In this document: one piece after another, positions 17,939-26,634 of the stretch
Position numbering within the stretch: position 1 is the stretch's first letter
Layout: the number at the start of each line of letters is the position of its first letter
Notes under the pieces: generated by a model
Told to the model about the DNA's origin: nothing
Databases searched by the model: none
What the model saw: only the letters and a program-made list of their open reading frames with translations
Position numbers and translations under genes: made by a program
Assembly: GCA_036391875.1 (NCBI GenBank)
Contig: DASVZA010000018.1
Coordinates: forward strand, 1-64,000
Source: Parasulfuritortus sp036391875
GTDB taxonomy: Bacteria > Pseudomonadota > Gammaproteobacteria > Burkholderiales > Thiobacillaceae
Reading direction: 5' to 3'
DNA length: 64,000 nt

Positions 17939-18886
17939 TCAGCGAAGCAGGGCGATCCAGAGCGGCAGCGTGACCATGAAGCCCAGGCTGCTCAGGCTGG
18001 TGGTCAGGGCGGCGGCCCGGGCGTCGAGATGGAATCGGTCGGCGAAGGACGAGGCCATCAGCATGGTCGGCATGGCGACCTCGATGATGGCCGCGGTCTG
18101 GGCGTCGCCGTGGGCGCCGAAGCCTTCCCTCACCGCCAGCCACATGGCCAGCGGCGCCAGGATCAGCTTGGTGACCACGGCGAACAGCACTGGCCTGGAC
18201 GGCCGCAGGTTGCCCCACGGAATCGACAGGCCGAGCGCGAACAGCATGATCGGGATGGTGGCCTGGCCCATGAACTTGGCGGCCTTGATCAGCGGACCGG
18301 CATCGATGCCGGCGAAGTTGACCGCGAAACCCAGCAGGAAGCCCCAGACCGGCGGCAACTTGAGCATGGTGCGCAACAGGCTGTGGCCGTGACCGCCCTC
18401 GTGGCCGAGCCGGGTGGCGACCCAGACGCCGAGCGTCCAGAGGATGGGCGTCGAGGCGAGGAAGTCGGCGAAGGCGGCGTAGGTGCCGCCCTTGTCGCCG
18501 TACAGGAAGGTGAGGGTGGGGTAGCCCATGAACAGCACGTTGCTCCAGGTGCCGGCCAGCAGGATGGCGGCCCTGGTTTCCCGCGCCAGGCCGTGGCCGA
18601 GCCGCGAGTGGTACAGGGCCAGGTAGTTGAGCGTGCCGGCGACGGCGATGCCGCCCGCGACGATCAGCGGCACCGAGAGCAGCTCGCGGGTGATCGAGGC
18701 TTGGGCCGCGAGCGCGAACAGCAGTGGCGGGGCGAACACGTCGACCACCAGCCGGTTGAGCTGGATGCGCAGGGTGGCGGCCGGGAAGTCGGGCCTGAAG
18801 CGGGCCCAGAGGCCGCCCGCGATCACCAGAGAGACGATGGGCAGCCAGACCTGGAGCAGCAGGTTGAGCAGGAAGGTGGGGGTCAT
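17939..18886 (-). CDS. Auxin efflux carrier (AEC) family transporter
   Basis: A 315-residue membrane protein with about ten hydrophobic segments arranged in two halves, and the AEC-type motif ILLAGTWSNVLFMGYP near residue 107. AEC proteins export small organic acids or similar compounds; the substrate cannot be told. It lies downstream of ntrC on the same strand with an 86-base gap, so it may or may not share the nitrogen-regulation transcript. Confidence 0.85.
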   Translation of the reverse strand: MTPTFLLNLLLQVWLPIVSLVIAGGLWARFRPDFPAATLRIQLNRLVVDVFAPPLLFALAAQASITRELLSVPLIVAGGIAVAGTLNYLALYHSRLGHGLARETRAAILLAGTWSNVLFMGYPTLTFLYGDKGGTYAAFADFLASTPILWTLGVWVATRLGHEGGHGHSLLRTMLKLPPVWGFLLGFAVNFAGIDAGPLIKAAKFMGQATIPIMLFALGLSIPWGNLRPSRPVLFAVVTKLILAPLAMWLAVREGFGAHGDAQTAAIIEVAMPTMLMASSFADRFHLDARAAALTTSLSSLGFMVTLPLWIALLR

Positions 18887-18972
18887 GGGCCGGGGGCCGT
18901 AAGTGTTGGAAACCGGCCGCGATTATAGGCGAGTCGGGGTGACCCGACCGTGACAGTCGGGCCCGTCCGGCC

Positions 18973-20370
18973 TTATTCGCCGTTCTCGTCCGGCATCAGC
19001 TCCTGGATCTTGCGGGTCAGGGTGTTGCGGCCCCAGCCCAGCAGGTTGGCGGCCTCGATTCGGCGGCCGCCGGTGTGGTTGAGCGCGACCCGGATCAGGG
19101 TGCGTTCGAATTCGGCGCTGAGATCGTCCAGGATGCCGGATTCGCCCTTGGCCAGGCGGCCTTGGGCGATACGCGCCAGGGCCTCGGTCCAGTCCAGTGC
19201 CGCCACCGATGGCTCGTGCAGGGCATCGGGCGGCAGGTCCTTGGCCTCGATCACCAGGCCGGGGGCCATGACGGTCAGCCAGTGGCAGAGGTTTTCCAGT
19301 TGCCGCACGTTGCCGGGGTAGGGCAGGTTGGCCATGGTGCGCAGCGCCTCTTCGGAGACCTGCTTGGCCTCGACGCCGAGGTCGCGCGCGCTCTTCTGCA
19401 GGAAGTGCTTGACCAGGAGCGGGATGTCCTCGCGCCGTTCGCGTAACGGCGGCAGCTTGATGCGGATGACGTTGAGGCGGTGGAACAGGTCTTCCCGGAA
19501 CTGGCCCTGGCGGACCCGGTCCTCCAGGTTCTGGTGGGTGGCGGCGATGACCCGGACGTTGACCCGGACCGGGGAGATGCCGCCGACCCGGTAGAACTCG
19601 CCGTCGGCCAGCACCCGCAGCAGGCGGGTCTGCAGCTCGGCCGGCATGTCGCCGATCTCGTCCAGGAACAGGGTGCCGCCGTCGGCCTGCTCGAACCGGC
19701 CGCGCCGGGAGGCGGTGGCGCCGGTGAAGGCGCCGCGCTCGTGGCCGAACAGTTCGGATTCGAGCAGGTCCTTCGGGATGGCGGCCGTGTTGAGGGCGAT
19801 GAACGGTTTTTCCTTGCGTGGGCTGTGCCGGTGCAGGGCGTGGGCGACCAGTTCCTTGCCGGAGCCGGTCTCGCCGGTGATCAGCACGGTGGCGTGCGAC
19901 TGCGACAGGCGGCCGATGGCGCGGAACACGTCCTGCATGGCCGGCGCCTGGCCCAGCATGCCCTGGCTGGCGGCGGCCTGCTGGCCGTCCAGGTTTTCCT
20001 CGCCCGAACCGCTCTCTTCCAGTGCGCGGTGGATCAGCGCCAGGGCGTGGTTGATATCGAACGGCTTGGGCAGGTACTCGAAGGCGCCGCCCTGGAAGGC
20101 CGAGACGGCCGAATCGAGGTCTGAGTAGGCGGTCATGATGATGACCGGCACCTTGGGCAGACGGGCCTTCAGGCGGCTCATGAATTCGAGGCCGTCCATG
20201 CCGGGCATGCGGATGTCGGACAGGATGGCTCCGGCACTGTCGGTTTCCAGCGCCGTCAGCGCTTCCTCCGCCGACTCGAAGATGCGGTGCGGCAGGTTCT
20301 CCCGCTTCAAGGCCTTTTCGAAGACCCAGCGGATGGAACGGTCGTCGTCGATGATCCAGACTGGTTTCAT
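18973..20370 (-). CDS. ntrC: Nitrogen regulator NtrC (sigma-54 activator)
   Basis: A 465-residue response regulator. The receiver domain has Asp52 (SDIRMPGMDG), the AAA+ domain has GETGSGKE, the sigma-54-contacting GAFTGA loop and GGTLFLDEIGDMP, and the C-terminal Fis-type helix-turn-helix is EAANLLGWGRNTLTRKIQEL. When phosphorylated by NtrB it activates sigma-54 promoters such as that of glnA upstream. It starts two bases after ntrB. Confidence 0.96.
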   Translation of the reverse strand: MKPVWIIDDDRSIRWVFEKALKRENLPHRIFESAEEALTALETDSAGAILSDIRMPGMDGLEFMSRLKARLPKVPVIIMTAYSDLDSAVSAFQGGAFEYLPKPFDINHALALIHRALEESGSGEENLDGQQAAASQGMLGQAPAMQDVFRAIGRLSQSHATVLITGETGSGKELVAHALHRHSPRKEKPFIALNTAAIPKDLLESELFGHERGAFTGATASRRGRFEQADGGTLFLDEIGDMPAELQTRLLRVLADGEFYRVGGISPVRVNVRVIAATHQNLEDRVRQGQFREDLFHRLNVIRIKLPPLRERREDIPLLVKHFLQKSARDLGVEAKQVSEEALRTMANLPYPGNVRQLENLCHWLTVMAPGLVIEAKDLPPDALHEPSVAALDWTEALARIAQGRLAKGESGILDDLSAEFERTLIRVALNHTGGRRIEAANLLGWGRNTLTRKIQELMPDENGE

Positions 20371-20372
20371 GG

Positions 20373-21431
20373 TCAGCTATCGGTAGAGGGATAGGCCGTC
20401 CCTTGGACGGGGATGTAAATCGAGAAACAGGTGAAGCCGGGTTCGCTGACCATGTGGATCACGCCTTCGTGGCGTTGAACCAGACTCTGGGCCAGGGTCA
20501 GGCCGACCCCCGTGCCATTCTCCCGGCCGGAGACCAGCGGGAAGAATATCTTGTCCTGCATGTCCTCCGGGATGCCGGGGCCGTAGTCGACGATGTCGAT
20601 GCGGGCGGCCAGCTTCCAGCGCTTCATGGCCAGGGTCACCTGTCGGCTGATGCGGGTCGAGAACTTGATCACCCCCTTGCCCTCGTTGGCCTGGGCGGCG
20701 TTGCGGGCGATATTGAGCACGGCCTGGATGAGCTGCTCCTGGTCGCCCTGGATGTCAGGCAGGCTGATGTCGTAGTCGCGATGGATCTCCAGGCTGGGAA
20801 ATTCGGCCAGGATGAGGTTGCGCACCCGCTCCAGCACCTCGTGCACGTTGACCGGGCGGATCTCCGGCCGCTTGGCCGGGGTCAGCCAGCGGTCGAGCAG
20901 GCTTTGCAGGCGGTTGGTCTCCTGGATGATGACCTGGGTGTATTCGGACAGGTCGGCGCCGTTCAACTCCGCTTCCAGCAGCTGGGCGGCACCGCGGATG
21001 CCGCCCAGCGGGTTGCGGATTTCGTGGGCCAGCTGCTTGAGCAGCATCTGCACGGTCTGGGCCTGGGCCATGGCCTGTTCGTCGCGGGCGATCTTGACGC
21101 TGCTGCCGGCGGAATGGAACTCCAGAACCACGGCGCCTTCCTCGCCCTCGATCGGCGTGATGGCCAGATTCAGGGTCAGGGTCTCGTCGCCCAACTCGAT
21201 GGGGATTTGGTGTTCGGTGAAACTGACGCCTTCCCGGACTGCGGTGTTGAGTGCACGCACCAACTCGGTGCGTTCTTTCATGATGGCAGACAGTGGGCGG
21301 CCCAGGGTGTGATAGGCGGAAATGCCGAACAGGTTCTCGGCCGCCGGATTCAGGTGCCGGATGATGCGGTGCTCATCGATAATGAGTACGGCGGTGGCGA
21401 GGATGTCTAGCCCTGGGCTGGTGTCTTTCAT
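20373..21431 (-). CDS. ntrB: Nitrogen-sensing histidine kinase NtrB
   Basis: A 352-residue cytosolic kinase without membrane segments: an N-terminal PAS domain (residues about 8-120), the H-box LAHEIRNPLGGIRGAAQLL, and a GHKL ATPase domain with GTGVGLTLAQSLV. NtrB phosphorylates or dephosphorylates NtrC under control of the PII protein. It forms an operon with ntrC. Confidence 0.95.
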   Translation of the reverse strand: MKDTSPGLDILATAVLIIDEHRIIRHLNPAAENLFGISAYHTLGRPLSAIMKERTELVRALNTAVREGVSFTEHQIPIELGDETLTLNLAITPIEGEEGAVVLEFHSAGSSVKIARDEQAMAQAQTVQMLLKQLAHEIRNPLGGIRGAAQLLEAELNGADLSEYTQVIIQETNRLQSLLDRWLTPAKRPEIRPVNVHEVLERVRNLILAEFPSLEIHRDYDISLPDIQGDQEQLIQAVLNIARNAAQANEGKGVIKFSTRISRQVTLAMKRWKLAARIDIVDYGPGIPEDMQDKIFFPLVSGRENGTGVGLTLAQSLVQRHEGVIHMVSEPGFTCFSIYIPVQGTAYPSTDS

Positions 21432-21532
21432 GTGAGGTTGTTTTATCTGTCCTTGCTATGTAAGGTTAGCAAGAAGCGGGCCACGAGGCGGGAATACTGC
21501 GTGCGGCGCGGGTTTCCGGCCGAGGCGCGGGG

Positions 21533-21982
21533 CTATTTGATGCGGGCCAGTTCGGCGTCCAGCAGTTCGATGTTCTTTTCATGCAGGCGGACGTTTTCGG
21601 CCTGCTTTTCCCGCTGGTCGGGCGTGCCTTTCCCGGTGGCCTGGGCCGCCTTGGCGGCTGCCAGGTTCTTTTCCTCCTTGCCGCGCTCTTCCTGCAGCAA
21701 CATCCGTCTGACGTCGTCCCGTTTCTGTTGGGTGGCGGCGTCGACCCGGGGAAAATTGGCCGGGGTGGCACGGGAAAGGGATTTGCCGCGCCGTCGGTTC
21801 TTTGTCGCTTTCCCCGGCTCCACGTCGGGCGATTCGGCGATCTTGACGGCGCCGGGGCGATATTGGTCGGAAAATGTGATGTTGCCGTCGCTGTCGACGT
21901 ATTTGTAGATGGCGGCCTGGCAGGGGAGGGCCAGGAGCGCTAGAGCGGTCACGACAGCAGGAGTGATCCAGGATTTCGGCAT
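21533..21982 (-). CDS. DUF4124-domain exported protein
   Basis: A 149-residue protein with a signal peptide (AVVTALALLALPCQA, residues 9-23), a short DUF4124 motif IYKYVDSDGNITFSDQ that fits a small beta-hairpin domain, a basic patch (NRRRGK), and a long Lys/Glu/Ala-rich helix (residues about 90-149) likely to form a coiled coil. The function of the family is unknown. It sits between glnA and ntrB on the same strand; the glnA terminator precedes it. Confidence 0.8.
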   Translation of the reverse strand: MPKSWITPAVVTALALLALPCQAAIYKYVDSDGNITFSDQYRPGAVKIAESPDVEPGKATKNRRRGKSLSRATPANFPRVDAATQQKRDDVRRMLLQEERGKEEKNLAAAKAAQATGKGTPDQREKQAENVRLHEKNIELLDAELARIK

Positions 21983-22018
21983 GGCCAGAGTGTAAGGAAT
22001 GGCGCCGCGCCGGGCAAT

Positions 22019-22046
22019 GAAAAAGGGCGGCCGAAGCCGCCCTTTC
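22019..22046 (-). terminator. Intrinsic terminator of glnA
   Basis: On the minus strand the stem AAAGGGCGGC/GCCGCCCTTT encloses a TTCG tetraloop and is followed by a run of five T. It lies about 20 bases after the glnA stop. Confidence 0.9.
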
Positions 22047-22065
22047 AATGCCTTGTGCAACCAGG

Positions 22066-23475
22066 TTACACGGAATAGTACATGTCGAACTCGACCGGAT
22101 GGGTCGTGACCCTGATGCGGTTGACTTCCTGCATCTTCAGTTCGATGTAGGCATCGATGAAGTCGTTGCTGAACACGCCGCCCTTGGTCAGGAACTCGCG
22201 GTCCTTGTCCAGGGCATCCAGGGCCATGTCCAGGCTGTGGCACACGGTCGGGATCTTGGCCTCTTCCTCGGGGGGCAGGTCATACAGGTTCTTGGTGGCG
22301 GGGTCGCCCGGGTGGATCTTGTTCAGGATGCCGTCCAGGCCGGCCATCATCAGGGCCGCGAAGCACATGTACGGGTTGGCGATCGGATCCGGGAAGCGGG
22401 TCTCGATCCGGCGCGCCTTGTCGCTGGCCACGTGCGGGATGCGGATGGAGGCGGAACGGTTGCGGGCCGAGTAGGCCAGCATGACCGGGGCCTCGAAGTG
22501 GGGCACCAGGCGCTTGTAGGAGTTGGTGCCCGGGTTGCAGATCGCGTTCAGGGCGCGGGCATGCTTGATGACGCCGCCGATGTAGTACAGGGCGGTCTCG
22601 GACAGGCCGGCGTAGCCGTTGCCGGCGAACAGGTTCTTGCCGTCCTTCCAGATGGACTGGTGCACGTGCATGCCGGAGCCATTGTCGCCGACGATCGGCT
22701 TGGGCATGAAGGTGGCGGTCTTGCCGTAGGCATGGGCCACGTTGTGGATCACGTACTTCTGGATCTGGGTCCAGTCGGCGCGCTGCACCATGGAGCTGAA
22801 CTTGGTGCCGATCTCGCACTGGCCGGCGGTGGCGACCTCGTGGTGGTGCACTTCAACGGGCACGCCCATCTCTTCCAGGGCCAGGCACATGGCGGAGCGG
22901 ATGTCCTGCAGGGAGTCGACCGGAGGAACCGGGAAGTAGCCGCCCTTGACCTTGGGCCGGTGGCCGATGTTGCCGGCTTCGGTCTGTTCGCCGGTGGACC
23001 AGGCGGCCTCTTCGGAGTTGACCTTGACGTGGCAGCCGGACATGTCGTCACCCCAGGTGACGGAATCGAAGATGAAGAACTCGGGTTCGGGGCCGAAATA
23101 GGCGACGTCGCCGATGCCGGTGGACTTCAGGTAGGCCTCGGCGCGCTTGGCGATGGAACGCGGGTCGCGGTCGTAGCCCTTGCCGGTGTCGGGCTCGATG
23201 ACGTCGCAGGTCAGGATCAGGGTGGGTTCGTCGAAGAAGGGGTCGATGTTGGCGGTGTCCGGGTCCGGCATCAGAAGCATGTCGGAGGCCTGGATGCCCT
23301 TCCAGCCGGCGATCGAGGAGCCGTCGAAGGCGTGGCCCTCGGTGAATTTATCTTCGTCGAAGGCGGAAACGGGCACGCTCACGTGCTGCTCCTTGCCCAG
23401 GGTGTCGGTAAAACGGAAATCGACGAACTTGACGTCGTTTTCCTGGATCATCTTCATTACGTCGGCGACCGCCAT
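22066..23475 (-). CDS. glnA: Glutamine synthetase type I (GlnA)
   Basis: A 469-residue GS-I beta enzyme that makes glutamine from glutamate and ammonia. It has the beta-Grasp N-terminal part (VKFVDFRFTDTLGKEQHVSV), the ATP-site motif KPIVGDNGSGMHVHQS, and the adenylylation site KNLYDLPPEE with its regulatory tyrosine. The start has GGAG a short way upstream. The promoter is sigma-54/NtrC type. Confidence 0.98.
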   Translation of the reverse strand: MAVADVMKMIQENDVKFVDFRFTDTLGKEQHVSVPVSAFDEDKFTEGHAFDGSSIAGWKGIQASDMLLMPDPDTANIDPFFDEPTLILTCDVIEPDTGKGYDRDPRSIAKRAEAYLKSTGIGDVAYFGPEPEFFIFDSVTWGDDMSGCHVKVNSEEAAWSTGEQTEAGNIGHRPKVKGGYFPVPPVDSLQDIRSAMCLALEEMGVPVEVHHHEVATAGQCEIGTKFSSMVQRADWTQIQKYVIHNVAHAYGKTATFMPKPIVGDNGSGMHVHQSIWKDGKNLFAGNGYAGLSETALYYIGGVIKHARALNAICNPGTNSYKRLVPHFEAPVMLAYSARNRSASIRIPHVASDKARRIETRFPDPIANPYMCFAALMMAGLDGILNKIHPGDPATKNLYDLPPEEEAKIPTVCHSLDMALDALDKDREFLTKGGVFSNDFIDAYIELKMQEVNRIRVTTHPVEFDMYYSV

Positions 23476-23534
23476 GATTCACTCCTAATCACTAATTGCA
23501 CGGAAATTGAGGTAACTCCCCGGGGGACTGACTT

Positions 23535-23550
23535 AGCATGTGCTGTGCCA
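23535..23550 (-). promoter_or_regulatory. Sigma-54 promoter of glnA
   Basis: On the minus strand TGGCACAGCACATGCT matches the -24/-12 consensus TGGCAC-N5-TTGC with one mismatch. It lies about 60 bases before the glnA ATG. Confidence 0.8.
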
Positions 23551-23611
23551 GTCATAATTACAAGCGGAGGCATTGTGCCACAAGCATTCTGGGGCGAAAC
23601 CAGATTTTTGA

Positions 23612-23628
23612 GGCACCAAAATGGTGCC
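23612..23628. promoter_or_regulatory. NtrC-binding palindrome upstream of glnA
   Basis: GGCACC-AAAAT-GGTGCC is a perfect palindrome with a 5-base spacer, close to the NtrC consensus TGCACC-N5-GGTGCA. It is centred near -96 relative to the predicted start. A second half-site, GGTGCG, lies at 23643-23648. Confidence 0.78.
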
Positions 23629-23706
23629 GAATGTTTCGTTTTGGTGCGGATAGGTTTGTGGCGGCAGCAGTCGTACAATCGCGCGGTTTTCATCATCTTG
23701 ATTGCC

Positions 23707-24504
23707 ATGGCAGACCGCTACGCCGTATTCGGCAACCCCATCGCCCATTCCAAATCGCCGCGCATCCATGCCGAATTCGCCCGCCAGACCGGGCAATCGC
23801 TGACCTATGAGGCCATCGAGGCGCCTTTGGACGGCTTCGCCGCTGCCGTATCGGCATTCCGGGCGGCTGGCGGCCGCGGCTGCAACGTGACGGTGCCGTT
23901 CAAGGAGCAGGCCTATGCCTTGGCGGCCCTGCGGACCGAGCGGGCGGAAGCGGCCGGTGCGGTGAACACGCTGAAATTCGACAATAGCGCAATGCTGGGC
24001 GACAACACCGATGGCGCTGGCCTGGTCGCCGACCTGAGCGGCAATCTGGGCCTGGACCTGGCCGGCCTGCGCATCCTGCTGCTCGGCGCGGGCGGGGCGG
24101 CACGCGGCGTGGTGTTGCCGCTTATGGAACGGAAGCCGGCGCAGTTGTTCATCGCCAACCGGACGGCCGACAGGGCACGCGACCTGGCCGGGCGCTTCGG
24201 CTGCACTGGCGGAGGCTTCGACGAACTGGCCGGGCGCCGGTTCGACCTCGTGGTCAATGCCACGTCGGCTAGCCTGGCGGGCGACCTGCCGCCTCTGCCG
24301 GCCGATGTGTTTGCCCCCGGTGCCTTGGCCTACGACATGATGTACGGCCGGGAGACGCCTTTCCTCGCTTTCGCCCGCGGGCATGGCGTGCGGACGGCCG
24401 ACGGCCTGGGCATGCTGGTCGAGCAGGCGGCCGAGGCCTTTTACCTCTGGCGCGGGGTGCGGCCGGATACCGCGCCGGTCCTCAAGCTGCTGCGGGAGGT
24501 CTGA
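23707..24504 (+). CDS. aroE: Shikimate dehydrogenase AroE
   Basis: A 265-residue enzyme reducing 3-dehydroshikimate to shikimate with NADPH. Substrate-site motifs SKSPRIH and NVTVPFKEQAY, the dinucleotide motif GAGGAARGVVLPL, and NRTADRARDL are present. It is divergent from glnA; its stop overlaps the mtgA start (TGATG). Confidence 0.95.
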   Translation: MADRYAVFGNPIAHSKSPRIHAEFARQTGQSLTYEAIEAPLDGFAAAVSAFRAAGGRGCNVTVPFKEQAYALAALRTERAEAAGAVNTLKFDNSAMLGDNTDGAGLVADLSGNLGLDLAGLRILLLGAGGAARGVVLPLMERKPAQLFIANRTADRARDLAGRFGCTGGGFDELAGRRFDLVVNATSASLAGDLPPLPADVFAPGALAYDMMYGRETPFLAFARGHGVRTADGLGMLVEQAAEAFYLWRGVRPDTAPVLKLLREV

Positions 24505-25193
24505 TGCGCCGTTGGTTCTGGCGCGGCGTTGCGATCGCGCTCATTCTGGTCGGCTATTTGCAGGTCGGTTTCTTCTCGGCCGTGCTCTGGTGGAAATATT
24601 TCAATCCGGCCAATACCGCCTTCATGGAGGAGGGCCTTGCCCGCCTGCAGGAAAGGAATCCGGACGCTGAATTGCGCCACAAGTGGGTGCCCTACCAACG
24701 CATCTCGCTCAACCTCAAGCGGGCCGTGGTCGCGGCGGAGGACAGTCGTTTCCTCGATCATGAAGGCTTCGACTGGGAGGGCATGCAGAAGGCGATGGAG
24801 AAGAACCTGAAGAAGGGCCGCATCGTGGCCGGCGGTTCCACCATTAGCCAACAACTGGCCAAGAACCTGTTCCTGTCCGCTTCGCGCAATCCGCTGCGCA
24901 AGGTGCAGGAAGCGGTGATCACGGTGATGATCGAGCAGGTCTGGGGCAAGCGCCGCATTCTCGAGGTGTACCTGAACGTGATCGAATGGGGCAACGGCAT
25001 CTACGGCGCCGAGGCGGCGTCGAGGCGCTACTTCAAGACCTCGGCGGCGAACCTCGGTCCGTCCCAGGCCGCCCTGATGGCGGCCATGATCCCCAATCCC
25101 CGCTATTACGAGATCCACCGTTCGGGGCGTGGCCTGTCGTATCGGCAGGGTATCATCGAGGCCAGGATGTGGCAGGTGAGCGTGCCCCGCTGA
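24504..25193 (+). CDS. mtgA: Monofunctional peptidoglycan glycosyltransferase MtgA
   Basis: A 229-residue GT51 enzyme anchored by an N-terminal helix (residues 7-30). Catalytic motifs are AAEDSRFLDHEGFDW with the essential Glu, and GGSTISQQLAKNLFLS. It polymerises lipid II into glycan strands and has no transpeptidase domain. It is translationally coupled to aroE. Confidence 0.95.
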   Translation: MRRWFWRGVAIALILVGYLQVGFFSAVLWWKYFNPANTAFMEEGLARLQERNPDAELRHKWVPYQRISLNLKRAVVAAEDSRFLDHEGFDWEGMQKAMEKNLKKGRIVAGGSTISQQLAKNLFLSASRNPLRKVQEAVITVMIEQVWGKRRILEVYLNVIEWGNGIYGAEAASRRYFKTSAANLGPSQAALMAAMIPNPRYYEIHRSGRGLSYRQGIIEARMWQVSVPR

Positions 25194-25197
25194 GCGT

Positions 25198-25203
25198 TAT
25201 AAT
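25198..25203 (+). promoter_or_regulatory. Possible -10 element of the CorA-type gene
   Basis: A perfect TATAAT lies 78 bases before the ATG, just after the mtgA stop. No good -35 element is visible. Confidence 0.4.
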
Positions 25204-25280
25204 CGTGGACGCATGTTTTTAGGTTGTGCGGCGGCCGGGCCGCGTTTTTCGAACCCATGTGAAATCGAACTGGAGTGCTC

Positions 25281-26561
25281 ATGTCCTTGCATGTCGTGAA
25301 GGAGTTGCTGCAGAAGCACAAGCTCGTCGAAGGGATGCTGCATAACCAGCCGATGCCGCGTCACGACCTGGTCGAGAACTTGGTCCAGAAGCAACACCTC
25401 ACAGCGCTGCGCAAGCACTTGGACAGCCTCATCCCGGCCGAGATCGCGGTCATCCTCGGCGAACTGCCCCTGGACGACGCCCGGCTGATCCTGGACCAGG
25501 TCGACGAGGAACGCCAGGGCGACGTGCTGTTGGAAGTGCCCGATGCATTGCGTGAGAAACTGGTCGGTTCCAAGGATCCGTACAGCGGCCGCGGCCATAT
25601 CAATGCCTTCGAACTGGTCAACGGCCGGCTGTCCCAGGTGACGGTCAACGGCCGCGAGGACCTTGAGAACATCAAGCCGATCTGGATCGACCTGCTGGGC
25701 GCGACCAAGGCGGAACGCGCCCTGATCGGCCAGCATTACGGAGTGGAACTGCCCAATCCGGACGAGAACACCGACCTCGAGGCCAGCGCCCGCTACTTCC
25801 TGGGCGAGAACGACGAGATGTTCCTGCTCTCCGACTTCCTGCTCGACCGGGAAGGCGAGTCGCGCGGCGTGCCGGTGGTGTTCGTCCTGCAGCACGACAT
25901 CCTGTTCACGGTGCGCAACGAGGAACTGCCGGTGTTCCGCCTGCAGCGCCTGCGGGCCCGGACCCAGCCGGGCTACGTTTCGGACTGCAAGGACGTGCTG
26001 ATCGATCTGTACAGCGCCGATGCGGAATATTCGGCCGATGCCCTGGAGGCCGTCTATGCCACCCTGGACAAGGTGGGCAAGACCGTCCTGAGCCAGGCCA
26101 TGACCGACAAGGAAGCGGCCCGCATCCTGGCCGACATCGCCGAGGAGGAGGACCGCAACGGTCAGATCCGGCGCAACATGCTGGGCACCCAGCGCGCCGT
26201 GTCCTTCCTGCTGCGTGGCAAGCTGCTGACCCAGAACCAGCTCGACGACGCCCGTCAGATCCTGCGCGACATCGAGTCGCTGAACAGCCATACCGCCTTC
26301 CTGTTCGACAAGATCAACTTCCTGATGGACGCGACGGTGGGTTTCATCAACATCAACCAGAACAAGGTGATCAAGATCTTCTCGGTGGCCAGCGTCGCCA
26401 TGCTGCCGCCGACCCTGATCGCCAGCATCTACGGCATGAACTTCCAGGGCTGGTTCCCGGAGTTGCACTGGCAATACGGCTACCCGTTCGCGCTGGTCCT
26501 GATGGGCATATCCGTGGGTTTGCCGTTCTGGTATTTCCACAAGAAAGGCTGGCTCGAATAG
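25281..26561 (+). CDS. CorA-family Mg2+/Co2+ transporter with MgtE-like N-domain
   Basis: A 426-residue protein. Residues about 35-100 (LTALRKHLDSLIPAEIAVIL...LLEVPDALREKLV) resemble the MgtE intracellular N domain, a helical sensor part. The rest is a CorA protein: a long cytosolic helical region and two C-terminal membrane helices with the signature YGMNFQGWFPEL between them. CorA forms pentameric channels for Mg2+ or Co2+. The joining of both types of domain in one chain is notable. An in-frame GTG at 25275 is an alternative start. Confidence 0.9.
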   Translation: MSLHVVKELLQKHKLVEGMLHNQPMPRHDLVENLVQKQHLTALRKHLDSLIPAEIAVILGELPLDDARLILDQVDEERQGDVLLEVPDALREKLVGSKDPYSGRGHINAFELVNGRLSQVTVNGREDLENIKPIWIDLLGATKAERALIGQHYGVELPNPDENTDLEASARYFLGENDEMFLLSDFLLDREGESRGVPVVFVLQHDILFTVRNEELPVFRLQRLRARTQPGYVSDCKDVLIDLYSADAEYSADALEAVYATLDKVGKTVLSQAMTDKEAARILADIAEEEDRNGQIRRNMLGTQRAVSFLLRGKLLTQNQLDDARQILRDIESLNSHTAFLFDKINFLMDATVGFININQNKVIKIFSVASVAMLPPTLIASIYGMNFQGWFPELHWQYGYPFALVLMGISVGLPFWYFHKKGWLE

Positions 26562-26603
26562 ACGGTTTTCGGCCGGATCGCGGCGTTTCCGGTCCGGCCC
26601 CCG

Positions 26604-26609
26604 TATAAT
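26604..26609 (+). promoter_or_regulatory. Possible -10 element of the hldD operon
   Basis: A perfect TATAAT lies 26 bases upstream of the hldD ATG; the -35 region is poor. Confidence 0.4.
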
Positions 26610-26634
26610 CGCGCCCCTGAACAGGAGAAAAATC

